Shown here in pieces: positions 45,248 to 54,491 of a DNA stretch of 64,000 nt. The notes under the pieces were generated by a model. The model saw nothing but the letters and a program-made list of their open reading frames with translations, did no database searches and was not told where the DNA came from. The number at the start of each line of letters is the position of its first letter. Within the stretch, counting starts at the first letter, position 1. A program made the translations under genes and the position numbers. Source of the stretch: Bradyrhizobium sp. SSBR45G (GTDB lineage: Bacteria > Pseudomonadota > Alphaproteobacteria > Rhizobiales > Xanthobacteraceae); NCBI RefSeq assembly GCF_030159255.1, contig NZ_BSCT01000034.1:20746-84745 (forward strand). The letters run 5' to 3'.

Positions 45248-46078
45248 ATGCGCTCCCTCGTCGCCGTCGTCGTCTCTCTGATCTGCGCCACGGCATCCGC
45301 GGCATCTGCTGAATCGTTGCCGGCCCCGGCCGCAATCGAGATTCCCTCCGGAGATTACGTGCTGCACGCGCAGCTCTACAAGCCGAGCGCGGCGGGCCCG
45401 TTTCCCGTCGTGATCGCGCTGCATGGCTGCGGCGGACTGGCCGGCCGCTCCGACCCGGTGTTGCCGCGCTATCGCGATTGGGCGGTGGACCTCGTGAAGG
45501 ACGGCAAGGCGGTGTTGTTGCCGGACAGCTACGGCTCGCGCGGGCTTGGTCCGCAATGCCGGGTCAAGGACCGCCGCATCAGCGGCCGGCGCGATCGCGT
45601 TGCCGACATCGTGATCGCGCAGAAGTGGCTGCTGCAGCAATCCTGGGCCGTGCCGGACCGCATCAGCCTGGTCGGCTGGGCCAGCGGTGCGAGTGCGCTG
45701 CTCTGGGCGGTCCGGCCGCAACTGCCCGATCATGTCTCGCCGGACTTCCGTGCGGCTATCGCCTTCTATCCGGATTGCCGCGCCTCGTCGGGGCTGGGCT
45801 GGAGCGCGCGTGTCCCGACGTTGATCCTGATCGGCGGCCTGGATGATGTGTATTCACCGCCGGCGTGCCGGCAGATGATCGACGGCGCGCGCGGCCGCAG
45901 CGCGCTGACGCGTATCGTCGTCTATCCCGGCGCCTATCACGATTTCGATCGCGTCAATCTGCCCGTCCACCAGGTGGCGGGCGCCGATGCCGCGGCCCCC
46001 GAGGGCGGTCATGTCGGCTCCGATCCGGAGGCGCGGGCCGACGCCCAGAAGCTCGTCGCCGATTGGCTGGCGCGTTGA
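45248..46078 (+). CDS. Secreted dienelactone hydrolase-like enzyme
   Basis: 276 aa from ATG 45248, which opens a signal peptide (MRSLVAVVVSLICATASAAS). The alpha/beta hydrolase core has VIALHGCGG, the nucleophile elbow LVGWASGAS (GxSxG), the acid region LIGGLDDVYSPP and the His in YPGAYHDFDRVN. HGCGG and PGAYHDFD are typical of the dienelactone hydrolase group. Two extra cysteine pairs (GPQCRVK, YPDCRAS) suit a periplasmic enzyme. Natural substrate unknown. Confidence 0.8.
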   Translation: MRSLVAVVVSLICATASAASAESLPAPAAIEIPSGDYVLHAQLYKPSAAGPFPVVIALHGCGGLAGRSDPVLPRYRDWAVDLVKDGKAVLLPDSYGSRGLGPQCRVKDRRISGRRDRVADIVIAQKWLLQQSWAVPDRISLVGWASGASALLWAVRPQLPDHVSPDFRAAIAFYPDCRASSGLGWSARVPTLILIGGLDDVYSPPACRQMIDGARGRSALTRIVVYPGAYHDFDRVNLPVHQVAGADAAAPEGGHVGSDPEARADAQKLVADWLAR

Positions 46079-46082
46079 GGGG

Positions 46083-47699
46083 TCAGAACAGGCTGCCCTG
46101 ATCCGCGGGATCGGTCGTGCGCTTCGGTGCTGCGGGCTTGCTCTCGCGCGCGGGCTTCGGCGCGGCCTGCGCCGTGGTCGGAATCGGGGCTCCGGCACCG
46201 GCCGTCGCCGCGATCCTGCCGTCGGCGAATTCGATCGACAGCGCCGCACCGGGCTGGATGTGGGTCGCCTGATGCAGCGGATGATCCGACTCGTCGCGCA
46301 CCAGGGCGAAGCCGCGCGCCAGCACGCTCCGATAAGACAGCGCCGACAGCAATTGGCCGGCGTGATCGACACGCGCCGTCAGGCGCGAGATCGACGTCGT
46401 CAGTGCACGGCTGGCGCGATCGGCGAGCCGTTCGGTGCGGTCGCGCTCGCGGGCGATGGCCTGGCGCTTGGCTTGCGCATAGGCTGTCCGCGACGCCTTG
46501 AAGCGGGCATCGAGGACCTCGAAGCGCTCGCGCCGCCGGTGCAGCAGAGTCCGCGCGGACAGTGACAGGCGCTCGGAGGAGACGACCAGGCGGTGATCGG
46601 CCTGCGAGATCTGTCCGTGCAGCACCCGCAAGGTGAGCTTGGCGCTGGCGGCTGCGAACTGGCGGAAGTGCACGTTGGTGTTGGTCTTGAGCGCGCGGGG
46701 CAGGCTCGCGGCCGCCGAATCCAGTCGCTGCCTGGGAATGGCCAGCAGCTCGGCTGCGCCGGGCAGGGCGCGGGCGGCCGCGCGCAGCTCGTTGCGGCGG
46801 CTCTCCTGGCTGCGCTGCCAGCACACGCTGACGCGGCGCGCGAGGCTTGCGACCTCCTGCATGAGCTCGCTGCGCACCGGCACCGCCATTTCCGCAGCCG
46901 CCGTCGGCGTCGGCGCCCGCTTGTCGGCGGCGAAATCGATCAAGGTCACGTCGGTCTCGTGGCCGACCGCCGAGATCAGCGGGATCATGCTCTCGGCCGC
47001 GGCGCGGACCACGATCTCCTCGTTGAACGACCAGAGGTCCTCCAGCGAGCCGCCGCCGCGCGCGACGATCAGCACGTCGGGCCGCGGGATGGGGCCGTCC
47101 TCCGGCAGGTCATTGAAGCCGCGGATCGCGGCCGCGACCTGCTCGGCCGAGCCCTCGCCCTGCACCTTGACCGGCCAGACCAGCACATGGCGCGGAAAGC
47201 GGTCCTCGAGCCGGTGCAGGATGTCGCGGATGACCGCGCCGGTCGGCGAGGTAACCACGCCGATCACCTCCGGCAGCCACGGCAGCAGCTGCTTGTGGGC
47301 GGGATCGAACAGCCCTTCGGCGCCGAGCTTGCGCTTGCGCTCCTCCATCAGCGCCATCAGCGCGCCGATGCCGGCCGGCTCCAGCGCCTCGATGACGATC
47401 TGGTACTTCGAGGAGTTCGGATAGGTCGTGAGCTTGCCGGTGGCGATGACCTCGAGCCCCTCCTGGGGCTTGAAGCGCATGCGGCCGTGCACGCCCTTCC
47501 AGATCACCGCCTCGATCTTGGCGCTCTCGTCCTTGAGGGAGAAGTAACAGTGGCCGGACGTATGCGGGCCGCGAAAGCCGGTGATCTCGCCGCGCACGCG
47601 GACGTGGCCGAACTGGTCCTCGACCGTGCGTTTCAGCGCGGAGGACAGCTCGGAGACGGTGAATTCGGGCGCGTTGGGCAGGGCTTCCGCAGGCGGCAT
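46083..47699 (-). CDS. xseA: Exodeoxyribonuclease VII large subunit
   Basis: 538 aa from ATG 47699; the frame stays open far upstream without coding character. An N-terminal OB-fold (about 12-110; EFTVSELSSALKRTVEDQFG, RVRGEITGFRGPHTSGHCYF) leads to the catalytic core: GVVTSPTGAVIRDILHRL, ARGGGSLEDLWSFNEE and SAVGHETDVTLIDFAADKR. A long Arg-rich coiled coil follows, and the C-terminus has RGFALVRDE. With XseB it degrades single-stranded DNA. It is longer than E. coli XseA mainly through a Pro/Ala-rich tail. Confidence 0.94.
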   Translation of the reverse strand: MPPAEALPNAPEFTVSELSSALKRTVEDQFGHVRVRGEITGFRGPHTSGHCYFSLKDESAKIEAVIWKGVHGRMRFKPQEGLEVIATGKLTTYPNSSKYQIVIEALEPAGIGALMALMEERKRKLGAEGLFDPAHKQLLPWLPEVIGVVTSPTGAVIRDILHRLEDRFPRHVLVWPVKVQGEGSAEQVAAAIRGFNDLPEDGPIPRPDVLIVARGGGSLEDLWSFNEEIVVRAAAESMIPLISAVGHETDVTLIDFAADKRAPTPTAAAEMAVPVRSELMQEVASLARRVSVCWQRSQESRRNELRAAARALPGAAELLAIPRQRLDSAAASLPRALKTNTNVHFRQFAAASAKLTLRVLHGQISQADHRLVVSSERLSLSARTLLHRRRERFEVLDARFKASRTAYAQAKRQAIARERDRTERLADRASRALTTSISRLTARVDHAGQLLSALSYRSVLARGFALVRDESDHPLHQATHIQPGAALSIEFADGRIAATAGAGAPIPTTAQAAPKPARESKPAAPKRTTDPADQGSLF

Positions 47700-47782
47700 C
47701 GCTGGCTGATTCGGTTTGGGGGCAGCCGCCAAGGTAGGGGCTTTCGCGCCGCACCGCCAATCAAGCCGTTGCCTTTTCGATA

Positions 47783-47799
47783 ACTCTGCAATACAGAGT
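47783..47799. promoter_or_regulatory. Palindromic operator candidate between xseA and hydrolase gene
   Basis: ACTCTG-caata-CAGAGT is a perfect inverted repeat in the short divergent gap, 33 bases before the start of the hydrolase gene. A second ACTCT follows at 47800. It may bind a dimeric regulator, possibly the HTH_34 protein encoded downstream, but nothing proves it. Confidence 0.35.
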
Positions 47800-47831
47800 A
47801 CTCTAGATAAGGCGAGAGTGGAGAGGGTCCC

Positions 47832-48818
47832 ATGTGGAGGAGCATCAAGATTATGCGCCGGCTGATCGGCTGGGGACTCGGCCTCGCGGGTGCTCTGGCG
47901 CTGGTTCTGGCCGTGATGATCGCGACGCCCTTGGCGCGCCCGCCCGAGCTGAAGTCGATCTCCGAGACCGTCGGTCGTGTCGACCGCAGCACCATGCCGC
48001 CCCTGCAGCGCTTCAGCGCCCGGGACGGCACCGAGCTGGCCTATCGGCACTATCCGGCGCGGGCGACGCCGATCGGCAAGGTCGCCATCCTGGTGCACGG
48101 CTCGTCCGGCTCCAGCGTCGCCGTGCATGCGCTGGCGGACGGGCTCGCCGCCCGGGGCATCGACACCTTCGCGCCTGACATCCGCGGTCATGGCGGCTCC
48201 GGCACCCGTGGCGACATCGGCTATCTCGGCCAGCTCGAGGATGATCTGGCCGACTTGGTCAAGGAGGTCAGGACATCGGTGCCCGCCCAGCCGATCGTGC
48301 TGCTCGGGCATTCGGCGGGCGGCGGCTTCGCGCTGCGCGCGGCCAGCGGGCCGATCCAGGACTTGTTCGCGCGCACCGTGCTGCTGTCGCCCTATCTCGG
48401 CTATGATGCGCCGACCAACCGCGACAATTCCGGCGGCTGGGCCAGCCCCGACATTCCGCGCATCCTGGCGCTCGGCCTGCTCGATCGGGTCGGGTTGAGG
48501 TGCTGCGAGGCGCTGCCCGCGCTGGCCTTTGCCGTCAGGCCGAACGCGGAGAAGTTCGTCGCCTCGACCTACAGCTACCGCCTGCTGCGCAATTTCGCGA
48601 CCCGCGGCTACAAGCCCGATCTCACCGCGGCGAAGCATCCGGTCACCCTGATCGCAGGCGCCGATGACGAACTGATGCTCGCCGACAAATATGCCGACGC
48701 CGTGCATGCCGTCGTGCCCGCAGTTGACGTGAAGCTGATCGCCGGCGTCAATCACATGGAGATCGTCTCGGCGCCGCAGGCCGTCAGCGCGATTGCCGAG
48801 GATGTCGCCACGCATTGA
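47832..48818 (+). CDS. Alpha/beta hydrolase, lysophospholipase-like, membrane-anchored
   Basis: 328 aa from an ATG after GAGAGGG. An N-terminal anchor (LIGWGLGLAGALALVLAVMI) precedes a Hydrolase_4 domain: VAILVHGSSGSSVAVHALAD, FAPDIRGHGGSG, the nucleophile in VLLGHSAGGGFAL, the acid in IAGADDELML and the His in GVNHMEIV. It looks like a monoacylglycerol lipase or lysophospholipase on the periplasmic face. It is divergent from xseA and followed closely by a membrane protein and a regulator, likely in one operon. Confidence 0.83.
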   Translation: MWRSIKIMRRLIGWGLGLAGALALVLAVMIATPLARPPELKSISETVGRVDRSTMPPLQRFSARDGTELAYRHYPARATPIGKVAILVHGSSGSSVAVHALADGLAARGIDTFAPDIRGHGGSGTRGDIGYLGQLEDDLADLVKEVRTSVPAQPIVLLGHSAGGGFALRAASGPIQDLFARTVLLSPYLGYDAPTNRDNSGGWASPDIPRILALGLLDRVGLRCCEALPALAFAVRPNAEKFVASTYSYRLLRNFATRGYKPDLTAAKHPVTLIAGADDELMLADKYADAVHAVVPAVDVKLIAGVNHMEIVSAPQAVSAIAEDVATH

Positions 48819-48825
48819 GGGGCGG

Positions 48826-49374
48826 ATGATCGACAGCCTGGAAGCCGCGCGTGCGCTCGATGACATCGAGGATGTCACCCGGCGCGTCCGAAGATCGCAG
48901 ATCTACAGGCTCTCCAGCCTGATGATGATCCTGTGGGGCGCGCTGGTCTTCGTCGGCAATCTCGTGACCTATCTGACGCCGTCCTACGCCGACAAGGCCT
49001 GGCTGTCGGTCTATGTCCTCGGTATCGCCGGCTCGGTCGTCTTGGGCGCGGCCGAGAAGGCGCGTTCGGGGGGGCGCAGCTTCGATGTGAGGGCGCTGCT
49101 CGCCTTCGTCATGTTGTTCGCCTTCGGCTTCTTCGTCGAGGCGATCGGTCATTTCGGGCCGCGCGAGATGGGCGCGTTCTGGCCGATCTATTTCATGCTG
49201 TTCTATTGTCTCGCCGGCCTGTGGTTCGGCATCGCGTTCACGGTCTTCGGGCTTCTCGTCACGGCGCTGACCCTGATCGGCTATGTCTCGATCGGCGCGG
49301 CGTTCCCGCTGTGGATGGCGTTCGTCAATGGCGGCGGCCTGATCGTGGGCGGTCTGTGGATGCGGCGGGGCTAG
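48826..49374 (+). CDS. Multi-pass membrane protein of unknown function
   Basis: 182 aa from ATG 48826, which has GAGGGG upstream; ATG-less extension to 48793 would overlap the hydrolase. About 5 membrane segments are visible (LMMILWGALVFVGNLVTYL, SVYVLGIAGSVVLGA, LLAFVMLFAFGFFVEAIG, YFMLFYCLAGLWFGI, GAAFPLWMAFVNGGG). No catalytic motif. It overlaps the next gene, a winged-helix regulator, by 19 bases, a pairing that suggests the membrane protein may sense or oppose the regulator. Confidence 0.75.
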   Translation: MIDSLEAARALDDIEDVTRRVRRSQIYRLSSLMMILWGALVFVGNLVTYLTPSYADKAWLSVYVLGIAGSVVLGAAEKARSGGRSFDVRALLAFVMLFAFGFFVEAIGHFGPREMGAFWPIYFMLFYCLAGLWFGIAFTVFGLLVTALTLIGYVSIGAAFPLWMAFVNGGGLIVGGLWMRRG

Positions 49375-49694
49375 CGGAATTGGCGGAGCTCGACGAGATC
49401 ATTCATCAGCCGCTGCGGCTCAGGATCATGGCGGCCCTGAATGCGCTGCCGCCAGGCACGGGTCTCGAATTCGTCCGGCTGAAGAAGCTGACCGGCGCCA
49501 CCGACGGCAATCTCGGTGCCCATATCGAGACTTTGGCCCGGGCCGGCTATGTGACCGTGGACAAGGCCTTCGTCGGCAAGAAGCCGCAGACCACGGTGAC
49601 GCTGGCCGCCGCCGGCCGGGCCGCCTTTGCCCGCCATGTCGCCGGTCTGCAGGAAATCATCGCCGGCGCCGCCGCAAAACCGCCTGAGCCATGA
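49356..49694 (+). CDS. Winged-helix transcriptional regulator (HTH_34 type)
   Basis: 112 aa from GTG 49356; TTG 49380 is an alternative start. The sequence DEIIHQPLRLRIMAALNAL, FVRLKKLTGATDGNLGAHIE and LARAGYVTVDKAFVGKKPQT matches the PF13601 winged helix: recognition helix in TDGNLGAHIETL and a Lys-rich wing. Such proteins are ArsR/MarR-like repressors without metal-binding cysteines. It is coupled to the upstream membrane protein. Target operator unknown. Confidence 0.83.
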   Translation: MDAAGLAELAELDEIIHQPLRLRIMAALNALPPGTGLEFVRLKKLTGATDGNLGAHIETLARAGYVTVDKAFVGKKPQTTVTLAAAGRAAFARHVAGLQEIIAGAAAKPPEP

Positions 49695-49765
49695 TTTGAC
49701 TCTGTTGCGAGGGCCGGGCAATTGGGGCGTCCAAATTGGCCCATATCCTTGCGACGGCATCGACG

Positions 49766-51049
49766 ATGAACATTCTCCTGATTGGTTCCGGCGGCCGCGA
49801 GCACGCGCTCGCCTGGAAGATCGCCGGCTCCCCGCTGCTCACCAAGCTGTGGTGCGCGCCGGGCAATGCCGGCATCGCCAAGGAGGCCGAATGCGTCGCG
49901 CTCGACGTGACCGATCATGCTGACGTGATCAATTTCTGCCGGGCGAACAAGGTCGATCTGGTGGTGGTGGGGCCGGAGACGCCGCTGGCGGCCGGCATCG
50001 TCGACGACGTCGGGGCCGCCGGCATCAAGATCTTCGGACCGAGCCGGCTTGCCGCGCAGCTCGAAGGCTCCAAGGGCTACACCAAGGATCTGTGCGCCGA
50101 ATACGGCATTCCGACCGGCGCCTATGGCCGCTTCGACAATGCGCCGGAAGCGCTGGCCTATGTCCGCGAGCAGGGCGCGCCGATCGTCGTGAAGGCGGAC
50201 GGGCTGGCGGCGGGCAAGGGCGTGGTCGTGGCCAGGACGCTCGCCGAGGCCGAGGACGCCGTGCGGATGATGTTCGACGGCGGCTTCGGCGTCGCCGGCA
50301 CCGAGGTCGTGATCGAGGAGTTTCTCGAGGGCCGCGAAGTGTCGTTCTTCGCGCTCTGCGACGGCGAAACGGCGATTCCGCTGGCGTCCGCCCAGGACCA
50401 CAAGCGGGTGTTCGATCACGACCAGGGGCCGAACACCGGCGGCATGGGCGCATACTCGCCGACGCCGTTCGTGACGCAGGAGATTCATGACCAGATCATG
50501 AAACGCATCATCCTGCCGACGATCGACGGCATGAATGCGCGCGGCACGCCGTTCAAGGGCATTCTCTATGCCGGCCTGATGCTGACCGCGCAGGGCCCCA
50601 AGCTGTTCGAATACAACGTGCGCTTCGGCGACCCGGAATGCCAGGTGCTGATGCTGCGCATGATGTCAGACCTGGTGCCGGCGATGCTGGCGGCATGCGA
50701 CGGACAGTTGAAGAATTTCGACCTGCGCTGGTTTCCGGACGCGGCCGTCACCGTGGTGATGGCGGCCAAGGGCTATCCAGGCGACTACAGCAAGGGCAGG
50801 GTGATCGAGGGGCTTGATGATGCCGCCAAGGTCGCAGGCGTGGAAATCTTCCACGCAGGCACGGTGGCGAAGAATGGTGCCGTCGTCGCCAATGGGGGCC
50901 GCGTCCTCAACATCTGCGCCTCGGGCAAGACCGTGACCGAGGCACAGGCGCGCGCCTATCAAGCCGTCGATCGCATCAACTGGGCCGATGGCTTCTGCCG
51001 CCGTGACATCGCCTGGCAGGCCCTGGCGCAGGAGCGCGGCGAGGGCTGA
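49766..51049 (+). CDS. purD: Phosphoribosylamine-glycine ligase (GARS)
   Basis: 427 aa from ATG 49766 (MNILLIGSGGREHALAWKIA). GARS motifs are complete: VVVGPETPLAAGIVDD, IVVKADGLAAGKGVVVA, FLEGREVSFFALCDG, AQDHKRVFDHDQGPNTGGMG and LEYN-type FEYNVRFGDPECQVL. It makes glycinamide ribonucleotide, the second step of purine synthesis. It is preceded by the HTH_34 gene and stands alone as a unit. Confidence 0.95.
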   Translation: MNILLIGSGGREHALAWKIAGSPLLTKLWCAPGNAGIAKEAECVALDVTDHADVINFCRANKVDLVVVGPETPLAAGIVDDVGAAGIKIFGPSRLAAQLEGSKGYTKDLCAEYGIPTGAYGRFDNAPEALAYVREQGAPIVVKADGLAAGKGVVVARTLAEAEDAVRMMFDGGFGVAGTEVVIEEFLEGREVSFFALCDGETAIPLASAQDHKRVFDHDQGPNTGGMGAYSPTPFVTQEIHDQIMKRIILPTIDGMNARGTPFKGILYAGLMLTAQGPKLFEYNVRFGDPECQVLMLRMMSDLVPAMLAACDGQLKNFDLRWFPDAAVTVVMAAKGYPGDYSKGRVIEGLDDAAKVAGVEIFHAGTVAKNGAVVANGGRVLNICASGKTVTEAQARAYQAVDRINWADGFCRRDIAWQALAQERGEG

Positions 51050-51211
51050 GCTACGACCTCCAGCGATGCGGCCGGCTGGAGATAGAGAGAGTTTCCAGTT
51101 TCCGCATGCCTTGGTTCCGCCGTTCAGACTATGTTTCCCGCGAAAATTGTGGCAGTTCCATAGGCTCATGCCGCGAGGCGTGAATCAGTTCCGCCGTGGA
51201 ACGGAGGGGCC

Positions 51212-54200
51212 ATGGAATGCGCGCGGTGCGGTAAGCAGAATCAGGCGGAGAGAGCCTCGTGCGAACTCTGTGGCGAGCCGCTCGGCCTCAAATGTGAGGC
51301 GTGCAACGAGACCAACAGCCCGTCGAATCGTTTTTGCGGGCAATGCGGTTCTCCGCTGTCGGGGCGGCTTGCCGCGTCGGATCAGGCCGCCCAGCGTGTG
51401 CTGCGGACGCTGAGCAGCAAGGGCGGCGAGCGCAAGCGCCTCACCATCCTGTTCGCTGACATTCGCGATTCCACCCAGCTGATCGACAGTCTCGGCGATC
51501 CCGAGCTTGCGATGCAGCGGCTCGATCCGGTGCTCAACCTCATGAAGGAGGCGGTCCACCGCTACGATGGCGTCGTCAACAAGACGCAGGGTGACGGCGT
51601 CATGGCGCTGTTCGGCGCACCGGTGCCGCATGAGGATCATGCCGTGCGCGGCTGTCTCGGCGCACTGGCGATGCAGGACTCGATCGGCCGGCTGGCCGAC
51701 CCGCATCTGCAGGTCCGGGTCGGCCTGCACACCGGCGAAGTCATCGTCCAGGTCGTCGAAAACAGCATGTACCAGACCTACGATGCGGCAGGGGCCAACG
51801 TTCATCTGGCCAACCGCCTGGAGCACATGGCCGAGCCGGGCTCCATCCTGATCAGCAAGGAGACCTACGCCGGTGCGCGTCAGTTCGTGGAAGCCGAGCC
51901 GCTCGGCACCCACACCGTTCGCGGGATCGCCTCGCCGGTCTCGATCTACAGGCTGATCGGTCGCCTGAACGCGCCGGCGAGCGATGTCTTCCGCAGCGGC
52001 CAGCGGCTGCTGCCGCTGATCGGTCGCAAGGCCCAGTTCGACGTCCTCGAACGCGAGCTCGATAACGTGCTGGCGGCCCGCGGCGCCGTGGTCGGCGTCG
52101 TCGGCGAGGCCGGCATCGGCAAGAGCCGGCTGTGCTTCGAGTTCGCCGAGCACTGCCGCCGCCAGGGCATTCGGGTCTATGAGGCGCGCGTGCTGGCGCA
52201 TGGCCGCGCGACGCCGTTCCAGCCGGTGCTCGAACTGCTGCGCGACTTCTTCGGCATCCGGCCGAAGGAGCCTGTCGAGGTGTCGCGCCAGCGCGTGGTC
52301 GACCGGCTCGAAGCGATCGCGATGCCCGACACGGCGCTGGTCCTGCTGCTGGATTTCATGAGCCTCGCCGATCCGGCGCGGCCTGCGCTGCTGCTCGATC
52401 CCGGCGTGTTCAAGATCCGCCTCCTGAACGTGTTCAAGACGTTGTTCCGTTCGGCGCCTGCCGACAGCGCCATGGTGATTCTGATCGAGGACCTGCATTG
52501 GATCGACGAAGCGAGCGAGGAGTTCGTCGAGGCGCTCGCCGAAGCCACCGTCGGCACCAAGACGCTGCTGGTGGTGAACTACAGGCCCGGCTTTGCCGCA
52601 TCCTTCATGCAACGGACCGCGTTTCACGAGCTGCATATCGTTCCGCTCGCCTCGGCCGAGGCGCGCGAATTGCTGCGCGGCGTGTTTGGCGATGATTCGT
52701 CGCTGCAGAATCTCGCCGGCGACATCGTCGAGCGCGCGCAGGGCAATCCGTTCTTCCTCGAGGAACTGGCCAGCGCGGTCTCCGAGAGTGGCGGCTTCGA
52801 GGGTGAGCGCGGCGCCTACCGCCTCAAGGGCGGCATCGGATCGATTCCGCTGCCGCCGACCGTACATGCGGTCGTCGCGGCTCGCATCGACCGGCTCAGC
52901 GAGACGGCCAAGACCGTGCTGGAGACGGCCGCCGTGATCGGTCGTTCGGTGGCCCTCGCGGTGCTCAAGCCCGTGACGGGTCTTGCGGATGCGGAGCTGT
53001 ACGACGCCCTCGCGCAGCTCCGCCAGGCCGATCTTCTCTACGATCTGCCGCCGTTCGATCTTGGTGTGCTCGCCTTTCGTCATCCGCTGATCCAGGAGGT
53101 GGCCTATTCGATGCCGCTGCGCTCCCGGCTCAGCACGGTTCACTCCGCGGTGGCAAAGGCGATCGAGACCCTCGATTGGGGCGCACAGGATGAGTTCGCC
53201 GCCTTGATCGCCTCGCATTATGAGTTCGCCGGCCAGGTGATCCCGGCCGTCGAGCACCTGCAGCGCGCCGCGCGCTGGATCGGCCGCACCAACACCGCGG
53301 AGGCCCTGCGGCTGTGGAAGAAGATCCGCGCCATGCTGCAGGCACTGCCGGAGTCCGAGCATGTGGAACGCCTACGTTCGCTGGCCAGCGCCCAGATTCT
53401 CAACTTCGGATGGCGTGAGGGCATCTCCGCGGAGGAGGTCAAACCCTTCGCGGAAGAGGCTCTGCGCTATGCCCGTTCCTCCGACAAGATGCATGAGCCG
53501 CTCGTGCTGGGCGCTTACGGGCGGGTCCTGGCCTCGACCGGAGCAGCCGACGACTACGTCAATCTGGTGCAGAATGCGGTCAAGCTGACGTCCGAGGAGG
53601 GGGATGTCGGCCGCTACGCAACCGTCAACGCCATGCTGGCACAGGCCTTTCTATTGTCCGGGCGGGTTCGCGAGGCGCTCTCGGCCGCCGAGACGGCGCA
53701 GGAGGCCATCGCGCGGCAAAGCGGCTTTGACGATAATGTGACGCTGGGCCTCAATCCCAATCAGATCATGGGTTTCGATGTCGAGTACTGGATCAAATGC
53801 CTCAAGGCCCGGATCCTGCTGCAGCTCGGCCGATTTGGAGAGCTCCAGCTTCAGCTTGCTGAGCTGCTGGAAACGCCTGCTGATAGGGCGGCCCCAGTCG
53901 TGCGGTTCATCCCTCATTTCGCGGCGATAGAGTTCGCCAGATACGAAGGTCGCGCCGAAGATGCCGCGATGCATTCGGTCGAACTGCAGCAGATCGCGGA
54001 AGCGTCGGGCATGCCATATCTTCGGGTACAGGCATTGGCGGGTGCCGGCATCGCCCGGGCCGTTGCCGGCGATGTGACACATGCAGCCTATGATTTTCGC
54101 GAGGCGATCGAGTACTCGAGGCGGGCCAGGGCGGGCCTGGAATTCGAAGCCCGCATGTTGGGCGACCTGGCTGACGCGTTGTATCGTGCAGGGGACATGC

Positions 54201-54442
54201 AAGGCGCATTGGAGGTTTCGGGCGAAGCCATCAACGTCTCCCGCCGCCGGACTGATCGCATCGGCGAGCTTCGTGCCGTGTTGCTGCGCTGTATGATCCG
54301 CGCGTCCGATTCCACTTTGCGCAACGATACGGAAGCGCTCCAGTCGCTGATCGACGCGGAGCGCTTGCTGGAGGTTTCCGGCGCCGAGATCTACAAACCC
54401 ATGTTGATAGAGTGCCGATCCTCCCTTGAAGGTACTAAGTGA
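51212..54442 (+). CDS. Zinc-ribbon / class III cyclase / AAA ATPase / TPR signalling protein
   Basis: 1076 aa. Two zinc ribbons come first (Cys3/6, 17/20 and 28/31, 42/45). A class III nucleotide cyclase domain follows (about 73-245; LFADIRDST and TQGDGVMALFGAPVP keep both metal Asp positions). Next is a STAND-like AAA_16 ATPase (about 270-620; VVGVVGEAGIGKSRLCF as Walker A, VILIEDLHWIDEA as Walker B). A TPR-like helical C-terminus (about 640-1070) ends it. Such proteins are large signal integrators, but the ligand is unknown. It lies just upstream of a 164-aa protein and a methyltransferase-P450 fusion. Confidence 0.87.
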   Translation: MECARCGKQNQAERASCELCGEPLGLKCEACNETNSPSNRFCGQCGSPLSGRLAASDQAAQRVLRTLSSKGGERKRLTILFADIRDSTQLIDSLGDPELAMQRLDPVLNLMKEAVHRYDGVVNKTQGDGVMALFGAPVPHEDHAVRGCLGALAMQDSIGRLADPHLQVRVGLHTGEVIVQVVENSMYQTYDAAGANVHLANRLEHMAEPGSILISKETYAGARQFVEAEPLGTHTVRGIASPVSIYRLIGRLNAPASDVFRSGQRLLPLIGRKAQFDVLERELDNVLAARGAVVGVVGEAGIGKSRLCFEFAEHCRRQGIRVYEARVLAHGRATPFQPVLELLRDFFGIRPKEPVEVSRQRVVDRLEAIAMPDTALVLLLDFMSLADPARPALLLDPGVFKIRLLNVFKTLFRSAPADSAMVILIEDLHWIDEASEEFVEALAEATVGTKTLLVVNYRPGFAASFMQRTAFHELHIVPLASAEARELLRGVFGDDSSLQNLAGDIVERAQGNPFFLEELASAVSESGGFEGERGAYRLKGGIGSIPLPPTVHAVVAARIDRLSETAKTVLETAAVIGRSVALAVLKPVTGLADAELYDALAQLRQADLLYDLPPFDLGVLAFRHPLIQEVAYSMPLRSRLSTVHSAVAKAIETLDWGAQDEFAALIASHYEFAGQVIPAVEHLQRAARWIGRTNTAEALRLWKKIRAMLQALPESEHVERLRSLASAQILNFGWREGISAEEVKPFAEEALRYARSSDKMHEPLVLGAYGRVLASTGAADDYVNLVQNAVKLTSEEGDVGRYATVNAMLAQAFLLSGRVREALSAAETAQEAIARQSGFDDNVTLGLNPNQIMGFDVEYWIKCLKARILLQLGRFGELQLQLAELLETPADRAAPVVRFIPHFAAIEFARYEGRAEDAAMHSVELQQIAEASGMPYLRVQALAGAGIARAVAGDVTHAAYDFREAIEYSRRARAGLEFEARMLGDLADALYRAGDMQGALEVSGEAINVSRRRTDRIGELRAVLLRCMIRASDSTLRNDTEALQSLIDAERLLEVSGAEIYKPMLIECRSSLEGTK

Positions 54443-54491
54443 CCCGTGCAGTATGACCGCTTTCCATGAAGCATATTGGGAGGCTGGGCAC

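Noticed and set aside
51185..53362. A 725-codon open frame on the minus strand
   Set aside because: Antisense of the cyclase/ATPase gene; no motif. The plus-strand protein has zinc ribbons, cyclase and Walker motifs.
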